DNA of 8,418 bases from Synergistaceae bacterium (GTDB taxonomy: Bacteria; Synergistota; Synergistia; Synergistales; Aminobacteriaceae), in the NCBI GenBank assembly GCA_017475805.1, contig JAFVEW010000144.1, positions 1 through 8,418 on the forward strand, written 5' to 3'. Positions 1 to 6,155 of this stretch are shown here, one piece after another. A program made the position numbers and the translations under genes. Each line of letters opens with the position of its first letter. Position 1 is the first letter of the stretch. The notes under the pieces were generated by a model, which was not told where the DNA came from, did no database searches, and worked only from the letters and a program-made list of their open reading frames with translations.

Positions 1-1763
1 AAGAAATAAGGACGCCTATTAACGCCGTCTTAGGAATGAACGAGATGATTATTCGCGAAACTTCTAACGACAGCAGCATAATGACTTACGCCCGCAACGT
101 TGAAAGCGCAGGGAAAAATCTTCTTTCTATTATTAATGACATTCTTGACTTCTCGAAAATCGAAGCAGGAAAAATGGAAATCGCCGAGAGTGATTATAAA
201 TTAAGCTCCGTTTTGAACGACGTTACTAATATGATCGTCTTCAAGGCAAGGCAGAAAGATTTGAAATTTAATGTAAAAGTCGATGAGACTTTACCTGACG
301 GTCTTTACGGCGACGAAGTTCGAGTTCGCCAAGTCGTTACGAATATTCTTAACAACGCCGTCAAATATACTCATGAAGGCAGCGTTTCTCTGACAGTTTC
401 AGGCGAAAAAATTTATGATAAAGTCGGACGCGGCCATATTAATTTAGTTTTCAAAATCAGCGATACAGGCATCGGCATTAAACCCGAAGACTTGCCAAAA
501 TTATTTAAGAAATTCGAGCGCGTTGACCTCGTTAAAAATAACACCGTCGAAGGCACCGGCTTAGGTCTCTCGATAACTCAAAACCTTTTGGAATTAATGA
601 AAGGAAGTATCGAAGTCGAAAGCGTTTACGGTGAAGGCTCAACATTTATAATTTTCCTGCCTCAAAGGATAGTTTCAGAAGAACCGATAGGCAACTTCCA
701 TCAAAAATTTGATGAGTACGTCCACGAAATGAAAGCCTATCACGAATTATTCAAAGCTCCTGAGGCTCATATTTTAGTCGTTGATGATACGGATATGAAT
801 TTGACTGTTATTCAGGGATTGCTTAGAAAAACTGAAATTCAGCTTGATACAGCCTCAAGCGGCAAAGAAGCTCTTATTCATACTCTTGATACTAAATACG
901 ATTTAATTCTTATGGATCAGCGAATGCCTCAAATGGACGGAACTGAAGCTATGAATAAAATCAAAGAGCAGATCGGCGGCAAAAATAACGATACTCCGAT
1001 TATATGCTTGACTGCAGACGCCGTCAGCGGTGCGCGAAATAAATATTTAGAGCAAGGCTTCACGGATTATCTTTCTAAACCCGTCGAGAGCAAAACTCTT
1101 GAGGCAACTCTCAAAAAATATCTTCCTGAAGATAAAGTTGTCATCGAAGAAGAAGCAGAAGAAAACACACAGGCCGCAGAAGTCAAGAAATCAGAACTCG
1201 AAGAATTTTACTCGAAGACAATCGGCCTTGATTATTATGAAGCTATCAAGAACTGCGCAACCGAAGAAATTTTAGCGAAAACTTTGGAGCAGTTCTATAA
1301 CTCAATTAAAAATAATCTCAGAGATATTCAAAAATTCTATGACGAAGAAGATATTAAGAATTACACTATTAAGGTTCACGCCCTCAAGAGTTCAGCGCGT
1401 TTAATCGGAGCTTCGGAATTATCTGCGCAGGCTATGTATCTTGAAGACTGCGGAAACGCTAACGACACCGCCTCGATAAAAGACTTAACGCCGGAATTAT
1501 TGATGAATTATAAGTCGTATCTTGAAAAATTAGAGCCTCTTTATAAAAAAGACGATGCTCCGGAAATTCCGCTTGATCAACTTAACGAGGCTTATTCGGC
1601 GATCAAAGAATTTGCTGAAATGTTCGACAGCGATTCGATTGACGGCATTGTTAAAATGTTGCGCGGCTATAAGATACCTGAAGCTGAAGCTGAGAAATTT
1701 AATTTAATCGCAACTGCAGCAGACGGAGCAGACTGGGCGGCACTTGAAGAAGCATTGAAATAA
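1..1763 (+). CDS. Hybrid sensor histidine kinase, C-terminal part (HisKA-HATPase-REC-HPt), 5' truncated by window edge
   Basis: Multi-step phosphorelay kinase. The reading frame is open to the window start, and codons 3-35 already encode the H-box sequence EIRTPINAVLG, so the real start lies upstream and the first ATG (36) is internal. Residues counted from that ATG: dimerisation helices to about 45; HATPase with N-box NILNN (103-107), G1 DTGIG (143-147), F-box around LFKKFERVD (156-164) and G2 GTGLGL (173-178); a receiver at about 243-364 with acid pair D250/D251, phospho-acceptor D294 in LILMDQRMP, T326 and K348; an HPt domain at about 390-500 with H448 in KVHALKSSA; and an acidic helical tail to 575. 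ATP-binding, receiver and HPt residues all look intact. The codon before EIRTP ends in AA, so it cannot encode the expected His (see findings). The sensor part is not visible. A receiver gene follows 32 nt downstream, probably in the same operon. Function class is certain; the stimulus is unknown. Confidence 0.95.
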   Translation, partial: EIRTPINAVLGMNEMIIRETSNDSSIMTYARNVESAGKNLLSIINDILDFSKIEAGKMEIAESDYKLSSVLNDVTNMIVFKARQKDLKFNVKVDETLPDGLYGDEVRVRQVVTNILNNAVKYTHEGSVSLTVSGEKIYDKVGRGHINLVFKISDTGIGIKPEDLPKLFKKFERVDLVKNNTVEGTGLGLSITQNLLELMKGSIEVESVYGEGSTFIIFLPQRIVSEEPIGNFHQKFDEYVHEMKAYHELFKAPEAHILVVDDTDMNLTVIQGLLRKTEIQLDTASSGKEALIHTLDTKYDLILMDQRMPQMDGTEAMNKIKEQIGGKNNDTPIICLTADAVSGARNKYLEQGFTDYLSKPVESKTLEATLKKYLPEDKVVIEEEAEENTQAAEVKKSELEEFYSKTIGLDYYEAIKNCATEEILAKTLEQFYNSIKNNLRDIQKFYDEEDIKNYTIKVHALKSSARLIGASELSAQAMYLEDCGNANDTASIKDLTPELLMNYKSYLEKLEPLYKKDDAPEIPLDQLNEAYSAIKEFAEMFDSDSIDGIVKMLRGYKIPEAEAEKFNLIATAADGADWAALEEALK

Positions 1764-1780
1764 AAAAATTAAAACACTAC

Positions 1781-1785
1781 AGGAG
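1781..1785 (+). promoter_or_regulatory. Shine-Dalgarno that selects a GTG start
   Basis: AGGAG lies 10 nt before the GTG at 1796. No in-frame ATG is nearby. This is the reason for choosing a GTG start for the two-receiver protein. Confidence 0.75.
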
Positions 1786-1795
1786 AAATTTCATC

Positions 1796-2491
1796 GTGAA
1801 ACCAAAAGTTTTATACATCAGCGACAGACCCTCGATAGGCGCGGATATGTTGATAAAAAATCTTGATGATGATTTCGAGATTTCACGTGCGCGCTCGACT
1901 GATGAAGTTTCAATCGCTAAGATTATTTTAGTTAATTTAGCAGGGCTTGAAAGCACTGACCGAATTGGAGCTATAAAAAACTCAAAAATTTTTTTACTCG
2001 GTAACAAAGCTGAAATTGACTCAGCTATAAATAAATTTACAGGAGCAGAATTTTTCGTGAAGCCTTTTAACGCTAAAGAAATTCGCTCACAACTTTTAGA
2101 ACTCACACAAAATAACAACGGAGGTACTATGAAAACTATTTTACTTGTTGATGATGATGCTGTAATGATCAGAACTTTGCGCGAAGGCCTCACAACTTCC
2201 TACAAAGTTTTACCCGCAAACGGCGGAGCAAACGCTCTGAAAATCCTCGAAAAAGTTAAGCCCGATTTAATTCTGCTTGACTATGAAATGCCGGGAATGA
2301 ACGGCCCGCAAGTTCTTGAAGCTCTGCGCGGAAATCCTGCGACTGCTGAAATTCCCGTGATGTTCCTGACGGCCAAGACTGACTCAAGTGCAATCGAGAA
2401 AATCGAAGCCTTAAAGCCTCAAGGCCATATGTTGAAAACTTTGCCGCTCGCCGAGATTAAAGAGATTATTCAAAAATTCTTCGGAGAATAA
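1796..2491 (+). CDS. Tandem receiver protein: degenerate receiver fused to a canonical CheY-like receiver
   Basis: This 231-aa protein has no DNA-binding or other output domain. Residues 1-105 follow the receiver pattern (beta strands KVLYIS, KIILVNL, KIFLLG; terminal FFVKPF with K89-P90) but lack the N-terminal acid pair and have N47 where the phospho-accepting Asp would be, so this half is probably a pseudo-receiver. Residues 112-231 form a full receiver with acid cluster D119-D121, phospho-acceptor D162 in LILLDYEMPG, T192 and K214; the Lys is followed by TLP rather than directly by Pro. The start is GTG, supported by AGGAG 10 nt upstream. The gene lies 32 nt after the hybrid kinase, so its canonical receiver is a likely phosphoryl partner of that kinase's HPt domain (inference). 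The two halves are joined by a linker, TQNNNGGT, whose DNA contains a strong ribosome binding site and ATG, so the second half may also be made alone. Confidence 0.88.
   Translation: MKPKVLYISDRPSIGADMLIKNLDDDFEISRARSTDEVSIAKIILVNLAGLESTDRIGAIKNSKIFLLGNKAEIDSAINKFTGAEFFVKPFNAKEIRSQLLELTQNNNGGTMKTILLVDDDAVMIRTLREGLTTSYKVLPANGGANALKILEKVKPDLILLDYEMPGMNGPQVLEALRGNPATAEIPVMFLTAKTDSSAIEKIEALKPQGHMLKTLPLAEIKEIIQKFFGE
2120..2131 (+). promoter_or_regulatory. Internal ribosome binding site and ATG at the receiver-receiver junction
   Basis: GGAGG (2120-2124) is followed after 4 nt by ATG (2129-2131), in frame with the upstream receiver. Translation from here would give a 120-residue stand-alone receiver beginning MKTILLVDDD, the usual size and start of a CheY-like protein. 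The position exactly between two domains argues that it is, or recently was, a real start. Use in vivo is inferred. Confidence 0.55.
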
Positions 2492-2501
2492 AGAATGCAA
2501 G

Positions 2502-2529
2502 TAGGAATTAGGAGTTAGGAAGCAGGAAG
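2502..2529 (+). repeat. Four imperfect heptamer tandem repeats
   Basis: Four head-to-tail units are present: TAGGAAT, TAGGAGT, TAGGAAG and CAGGAAG. They lie between the stop codon of the two-receiver gene and the terminator. The core AGGA is constant. No hairpin or ORF explains the array, and no second copy was seen in the window. Confidence 0.8.
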
Positions 2530-2530
2530 T

Positions 2531-2564
2531 AAAAAAGCCCGGTCTTAATGACCGGGTTTCTTTT
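2531..2564. terminator. Bidirectional rho-independent terminator between convergent blocks
   Basis: A perfect 7-bp stem CCCGGTC / GACCGGG (2538-2544 with 2550-2556) encloses the loop TTAAT. It is flanked by A6 (2531-2536) on the left and TTTCTTTT on the right. On the + strand it ends the kinase/receiver unit; on the - strand the flanking run reads as six T residues and ends ykoC. Confidence 0.92.
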
Positions 2565-2574
2565 ATGTCTTTTT

Positions 2575-3312
2575 TTATGAAAGAAAAATCATTCCTGTTA
2601 TTATTAATCCTAAAAGAACGAGAGAAAATATAAAATCATAATAATGAATTTTTGTTACGGAATAATAAGTTCTGCTGCGCCCGCCTGCCTGCGAAAAACC
2701 TTTTGACTCCATTGCAAGAGCAAGGCTTTCTGACCACCTGACGCTGTTGACAAGCATCGTAAATAAAACTTTCGGCGAAAAATATCCGGCTTTTATTCCT
2801 CGAACTTTGTAAGAAAGCCTGACATTTTCTAATTCGTTCAGCATGTGAGGCATTATATTAACGGCGGCGATTATTCCGTAAGCAAATTTAGGCGATAAAT
2901 TACACTGATGAACAAGGCTTGTGATAAATTCTTCGCCGTCGGTCGTTAGAGCAAATAAAATTCCAAGTCCTGCGTAAGCCAATAATCTTGTCGCGAGAGA
3001 TAAAGCCGTTTGAAAATTCCTCGACATTGCCGCACGTACAGCATAGGGAGCGTTTGTTATCGCCGATAAATTTTCGACATCGCCTGAGCCTTTTGCATAA
3101 TATAATCCTAAAAGGAAAATTCCGAACGCCGCAATCAATGCAGGAATTAAAATTTTTAGGAAAGTTTTTAATTTAACGTCTGAAAACATAAAAATTAAAA
3201 TTAAACACAGCGAGAATATAGCGATATTTAACGCCGTTATATATTGAAACGAAATTAAAATTGCCGCTATTAAAATCGTTATGGCTTTTACAGCAGGATT
3301 TATTTTTCGCAT
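2575..3312 (-). CDS. ykoC: YkoC-type transmembrane coupling protein (EcfT) of the HMP/thiamine transporter
   Basis: This 245-aa integral membrane protein is the energy-coupling T component that links the ATPases to the substrate-binding membrane subunit. Hydrophobic segments lie at about residues 8-21, 27-43, 51-71, 108-124 and 224-244. The two cytoplasmic coupling-helix motifs typical of EcfT are visible as SYKVRGI (R171) and AMESKGF (201-206); the second carries Lys where Arg is usual. Its start codon lies inside the 3' end of ykoD (13-nt overlap) and has no good Shine-Dalgarno, so it is probably translationally coupled. It is the last gene of the riboswitch-controlled operon and runs into the bidirectional terminator. 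The symbol rests mainly on operon order matching Bacillus subtilis ykoFEDC; the EcfT family is certain from the motifs. Confidence 0.9.
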   Translation of the reverse strand: MRKINPAVKAITILIAAILISFQYITALNIAIFSLCLILIFMFSDVKLKTFLKILIPALIAAFGIFLLGLYYAKGSGDVENLSAITNAPYAVRAAMSRNFQTALSLATRLLAYAGLGILFALTTDGEEFITSLVHQCNLSPKFAYGIIAAVNIMPHMLNELENVRLSYKVRGIKAGYFSPKVLFTMLVNSVRWSESLALAMESKGFSQAGGRSRTYYSVTKIHYYDFIFSLVLLGLIITGMIFLS

Positions 3313-4712
3313 TTTATTATCTGTCCGTTATCATTAATTTCAAAAATTTCGTCTGCCCATGCTCTTGCGAGTTCTTTGTCATGAGTTATAAAAATCACCG
3401 TCAAGTTTTCGTTTTCGACTCTTGAATTTAATTGCGTCATTATAGCTTCCGTTGAGCTTAAATCTTGACCGTAAGTCGGCTCATCAAGTAACAAAATTTT
3501 TTGATTACCTATCAACATTGATAACACTGCGAGCCTTCTCTGCTGTCCTTGACTGAGCATATAAGGAGAGTATTTTTCAAATTGCTTGAGATTAAAATCC
3601 TGTGTTAATTTTTCAATCGTTTCGTCAGAAGCTGAATTTCCGGCTCTAATTTCGTCAAAAACTTTTTGCGTTACAAATTGGTTAGCCGGATTTTGAAACA
3701 CTATGCCGATTTCTGAAAATAATTCGCGCTCTTTGATATTTTCTAAATTTTTGCCGTTAATCTCAATTTTGCCTTTATAATCATGATGTTTTAAGATAGC
3801 TTTGAAGATTGTAGTTTTTCCTGCGCCGCTCCTGCCTAATAATGCAGTTATTTTGCCGCTTTGAAAATCGATATTAGATTCTTTAATTAAATTTTCGATA
3901 CTGAAATTTTTCAGCGAGACTGCAATTTTATTGTTTGTTTTATTAAAATTTTTTTTGCCCGTATAAGCTCCGTAAATGCCGTAATTTTTAAGAATATCGT
4001 TAAATTTTTCAAATTCAGACGGCTTGATATTATTCTCGATGATTTTGCAGCCTTCGCCCACGATAATATAACGGTCAGCGATGCCGCGCCAAAGTTCTGG
4101 ACGATGTTCAATAGCTATGACAGTACCGCCGGAATTTTTGTATTCAGCTAAAAAATTTATAATTTCTCGTGAAGATTTTTCGTCGATATTTGCTAAAGCC
4201 TCGTCAAGAATTATAATTTTGCTTCCGAGAGACATTAGACAGCATAGCGAGGCTTTTTGTTTTTCACCGCCTGACAAAGTTGTAAATTTTCTATCAAGAA
4301 ACTCTAACATCACGAACTCTGAAGCAGTATTGAAAATAATTTCGTCCATTTTTTCTGGCGGAGTTGAGATATTTTCGAGGCAGAATATTAATTCTTTTCG
4401 CAAAATGTTCATGCAAAATTGTAAATCAGGATTTTGAAACATCAAAGCTAAAAATTTTGAGCGTTCAGCGTGATTCATTTCGTTAATGTCGTGCCCGAAA
4501 ATTTTAATTTCGCCGCTCGACAAAAAGCCGCCGTTCTCAGGATATAATCCTGCGATCAGAGCTGCTAACGAACTTTTTCCGCAGCCGCTCCGACCCAAAA
4601 TTAAATTTACAGTTCCAGCCTCAATTTCAAGAGAAAGATTGTCGATGATATTTCTCTTTGAGTTTTCATAATATTTGAAAGTTAAGCCGGAAATTTTAAG
4701 CGCGTGAGGCAT
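3300..4712 (-). CDS. ykoD: YkoD-type duplicated ABC ATPase of the HMP/thiamine ECF transporter
   Basis: This 470-aa protein has two complete ABC ATPase domains in one chain, so it supplies both nucleotide-binding sites of the transporter. Domain 1: Walker A GRSGCGKS (40-47), Q-loop MFQNP (91-95), signature LSGGE (146-150), Walker B IIILDE (166-171) and switch H203. Domain 2: Walker A GRSGAGKTT (293-301), Q-loop VFQNP (338-342), signature LSQGQ (386-390), Walker B ILLLDEP (406-412) and switch H444. Both sites look active; the usual DEPTANLD in domain 1 reads DEALANID. The start ATG is 3 nt after the ykoE stop and lacks a strong Shine-Dalgarno, suggesting coupled translation. The 3' end overlaps ykoC by 13 nt. 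Domain content and position between ykoE and ykoC fit YkoD. A generic EcfA1A2 fusion would look similar if taken out of context. Confidence 0.94.
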   Translation of the reverse strand: MPHALKISGLTFKYYENSKRNIIDNLSLEIEAGTVNLILGRSGCGKSSLAALIAGLYPENGGFLSSGEIKIFGHDINEMNHAERSKFLALMFQNPDLQFCMNILRKELIFCLENISTPPEKMDEIIFNTASEFVMLEFLDRKFTTLSGGEKQKASLCCLMSLGSKIIILDEALANIDEKSSREIINFLAEYKNSGGTVIAIEHRPELWRGIADRYIIVGEGCKIIENNIKPSEFEKFNDILKNYGIYGAYTGKKNFNKTNNKIAVSLKNFSIENLIKESNIDFQSGKITALLGRSGAGKTTIFKAILKHHDYKGKIEINGKNLENIKERELFSEIGIVFQNPANQFVTQKVFDEIRAGNSASDETIEKLTQDFNLKQFEKYSPYMLSQGQQRRLAVLSMLIGNQKILLLDEPTYGQDLSSTEAIMTQLNSRVENENLTVIFITHDKELARAWADEIFEINDNGQIIKCEK

Positions 4713-4715
4713 TTT

Positions 4716-5306
4716 TTAATCTTCGGGATTATTGTTGATTTCTTTGCTGATTTCGTAGCCGTTCAAAACTCCTGCTCGGGCTAATTTATCTCCAACTGAT
4801 TTATTAATGAAAGCATCAAAAATAATCGCGCTTATAATTCTGACAACCAACATCAAAGCTAACACTGGCACAGCGATTTTGTTATAGCCGCTGATGATTA
4901 AATTATAAATCAGCGTCAACACTGAGCAGCATACAGAAGCCTCGATTAAAGTTACAATATCAAATTTTTTGTATTTTTTCAGAGCTATCACGAGTTCAAA
5001 GCCGAAGCCCTGAACAAAACCTGAAAGAATAATGATCGGCCCGAAGAAATTTCCGAGCAAAGTTTCAATAACTGCGCCTAAAATTTCAGCGATTATCCCT
5101 GCGCCGGGCTTTCTCATTACGTAAAGAGCAAAGGCTCCGCCTAAAAAATAAATTCCGTAAAAAGGCTCGTAGCCAAGCGATGCAAGACCAAAAGGAGCTA
5201 ATAATCCATACAACATACCGCCTGCGTAAGTAGCTCCTAAAAAAATAACACCGAAAAGGACTGCACAAACTGCTATCATCAAAACATCTTTCAATTTATA
5301 GTTCAT
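4716..5306 (-). CDS. ykoE: YkoE-type membrane substrate-binding (S) component, HMP/thiamine uptake
   Basis: This 196-aa hydrophobic protein is close in length to B. subtilis YkoE. About six membrane segments are visible (near 7-27, 50-66, 70-88, 89-108, 116-138 and 145-165), with a conserved stretch GAGIIAEILGAVIETLLGN (68-86) that I recognise as typical of the YkoE family. It is the membrane subunit expected to bind hydroxymethylpyrimidine or thiamine and to be energised by YkoD/YkoC. AGGAG (5316-5320) is 9 nt before the ATG. It lies 16 nt after ykoF and 3 nt before ykoD. Family assignment is strong from sequence and operon. The exact substrate (HMP versus thiamine) is inferred from family knowledge and the TPP riboswitch. 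Confidence 0.92.
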   Translation of the reverse strand: MNYKLKDVLMIAVCAVLFGVIFLGATYAGGMLYGLLAPFGLASLGYEPFYGIYFLGGAFALYVMRKPGAGIIAEILGAVIETLLGNFFGPIIILSGFVQGFGFELVIALKKYKKFDIVTLIEASVCCSVLTLIYNLIISGYNKIAVPVLALMLVVRIISAIIFDAFINKSVGDKLARAGVLNGYEISKEINNNPED

Positions 5307-5322
5307 GATTTACAACTCCTTT

Positions 5323-5946
5323 TTATTTCGTTGGACTGTTGACAGAAAGTGTAACTTCAAAAACGTAGTGCGAGATATTTTCTCCGCAATAGTTATTTAC
5401 GTAGTTTATATATGAAAATAAATCCTGAACATCACACTCAAGAAGCGTGCAGTAATGCGTGCTGCCTGCGTAAATTCCTAAATCTATTGCACGATTGACG
5501 ACCGTTGCAATATGTTTCATATAATCGGCGACACCCAGCGGGTAAAGAGAAATTTTGCAAACAACGGGAAAGTGTTTATCTTTGATTTCAGGCTCATTCA
5601 TCAAAATATCGTCCGCTGCCATGAATGAATCAGCTTCAACATCGCCCGGACAGCCTTTTGAAAACGTGCATTCCATTGTCATATGGACGTCTTTATTGTA
5701 AGCATGAATAAAGCAGGCTTTCACAGCGTCTTCAACGTGAATTTGACGGCCTCGATAGATTGTCGAGAGTTTGTCGGTGTTAGACCAGACTTTTGAAGTG
5801 TTGACCTTGCCGACCGCGCCTAAAATTAATTCTATGTAGCGATCGCTCATCTCTGAAATTGAAAAACGGCAGCCCGTGATTTGTTTCGAGCCTTCAGAGC
5901 CGCAGCCGCAAGACTGGCCGTAAGTTACGTATTTTTTTTCGGACAT
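5323..5946 (-). CDS. ykoF: YkoF-like thiamine/HMP-binding protein
   Basis: This 207-aa soluble protein, with no signal peptide, is built of two related ferredoxin-like halves (about 24-105 and 127-205). Family landmarks include TSKVWSNTDKLSTIYRG, a helix with HVEDAVKACFIHA, TFSKGCPGD (94-102), the second-repeat SLYPLGVADYM and the terminal TLSVNSPTK. These align by eye with B. subtilis YkoF, which binds thiamine and its HMP moiety. It probably binds or hands over the pyrimidine ligand in the cytoplasm beside the YkoEDC transporter. The start is fixed by AGGAGG (5956-5961) 9 nt before the ATG. It is the first gene after the TPP riboswitch. It has a longer N-terminus than the Bacillus protein, carrying a CGCG cluster (C13, C15, plus C26) whose role is unknown. 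Confidence 0.95.
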   Translation of the reverse strand: MSEKKYVTYGQSCGCGSEGSKQITGCRFSISEMSDRYIELILGAVGKVNTSKVWSNTDKLSTIYRGRQIHVEDAVKACFIHAYNKDVHMTMECTFSKGCPGDVEADSFMAADDILMNEPEIKDKHFPVVCKISLYPLGVADYMKHIATVVNRAIDLGIYAGSTHYCTLLECDVQDLFSYINYVNNYCGENISHYVFEVTLSVNSPTK

Positions 5947-5947
5947 T

Positions 5948-5982
5948 AAAAAAGACCTCCTGAATTTTAATCCCAGTGGCCT
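5948..5982 (-). terminator. Riboswitch expression platform: SD-containing terminator-like hairpin
   Basis: In the RNA, AGGCC-A-CUG (5982-5974) can pair with CAG-GA-GGUCU (5962-5953), followed by an unbroken run of six U (5953-5948). It therefore looks like a regulated intrinsic terminator placed just before the ykoF ATG. The 3' arm contains the ykoF Shine-Dalgarno AGGAGG (5961-5956), so the same fold would also block translation. Stem strength is moderate, with a G-U pair and an internal bulge. Function is inferred. Confidence 0.6.
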
Positions 5983-6002
5983 AAGAATTTAAGAAAATAT
6001 CT

Positions 6003-6071
6003 CTCTCTACGCTGACATTACTCAGATCAGATTCAACGGGTATTAATCTCAGTCTTTCGACACCCCGGGAC
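6003..6071 (-). ncRNA. TPP (THI-box) riboswitch aptamer
   Basis: Reading the - strand, all conserved TPP aptamer elements occur in order. GGGGUG (6066-6061) comes first, then CUGAGA (6052-6047, the pyrimidine-sensing bulge), ACCCGUUGAA, UCUGAUC, a P5 stem CUGA/UCAG around loop GUAAUG, and CAGCGUAG (6014-6007). P2 forms between GGGU and ACCC. P3 is reduced to three pairs, GUC/GAC, closed by a GAAA loop (6061-6052). P1 is weak, with C-G, a C/A mismatch, C-G and U-A. It precedes ykoF, as expected for a thiamine-precursor transporter: TPP binding should reduce expression. Confidence 0.96.
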
Positions 6072-6087
6072 TTTTGTCATGAAAAAT

Positions 6088-6116
6088 TTTTTTAATTATA
6101 GCAAAAGGTTTATAAT
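6088..6116 (+). promoter_or_regulatory. Candidate promoter for the EF-G-like gene
   Basis: A perfect TATAAT sits at 6111-6116 on the + strand, giving a start near 6123 and a leader of about 50 nt. The region 17 nt upstream is only a T tract (6088-6093), so the -35 is poor. An alternative is TTGTCA (6074-6079) with TATAGC (6097-6102), spacing 17. Either version overlaps the opposing ykoF promoter. Confidence 0.5.
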
Positions 6117-6124
6117 AAGCTCAA
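6095..6124 (-). promoter_or_regulatory. Sigma-70-type promoter for the riboswitch-ykoFEDC operon
   Basis: On the - strand, TATAAT (6100-6095) is preceded by TGC, making an extended -10 (TGNTATAAT). TTGAGC (6124-6119) lies 18 nt upstream as a -35. The expected start is near 6088, giving about 15 nt before the aptamer and a leader of about 140 nt. The match to consensus is good; use is inferred. Confidence 0.8.
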
Positions 6125-6155
6125 TCAAAAATTTCAGAATAATTAAATTTATAAG

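Noticed and set aside
36..38. ATG at 36 as the true start of the kinase
   Set aside because: The codons upstream of it (3-35) encode the conserved H-box, so the gene continues past the window edge.
1777..2193. 138-aa minus-strand ORF
   Set aside because: It lies antisense to the two-receiver gene, has a low-complexity Ser/Ile-rich composition, and has no SD or family match. It is a shadow ORF.
2502..2529. CRISPR-like or attachment-site repeat
   Set aside because: The units are only 7 nt with no spacers and no integrase or cas gene nearby. They form a simple tandem repeat.
4081..4671. Two plus-strand ORFs (118 and 61 aa) inside ykoD
   Set aside because: They are antisense to conserved ABC ATPase motifs and have no SD or homology.
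2575..5946. The transporter operon as a new system
   Set aside because: Gene order, protein lengths, YkoF motifs and the TPP riboswitch match the known ykoFEDC thiamine/HMP uptake system.
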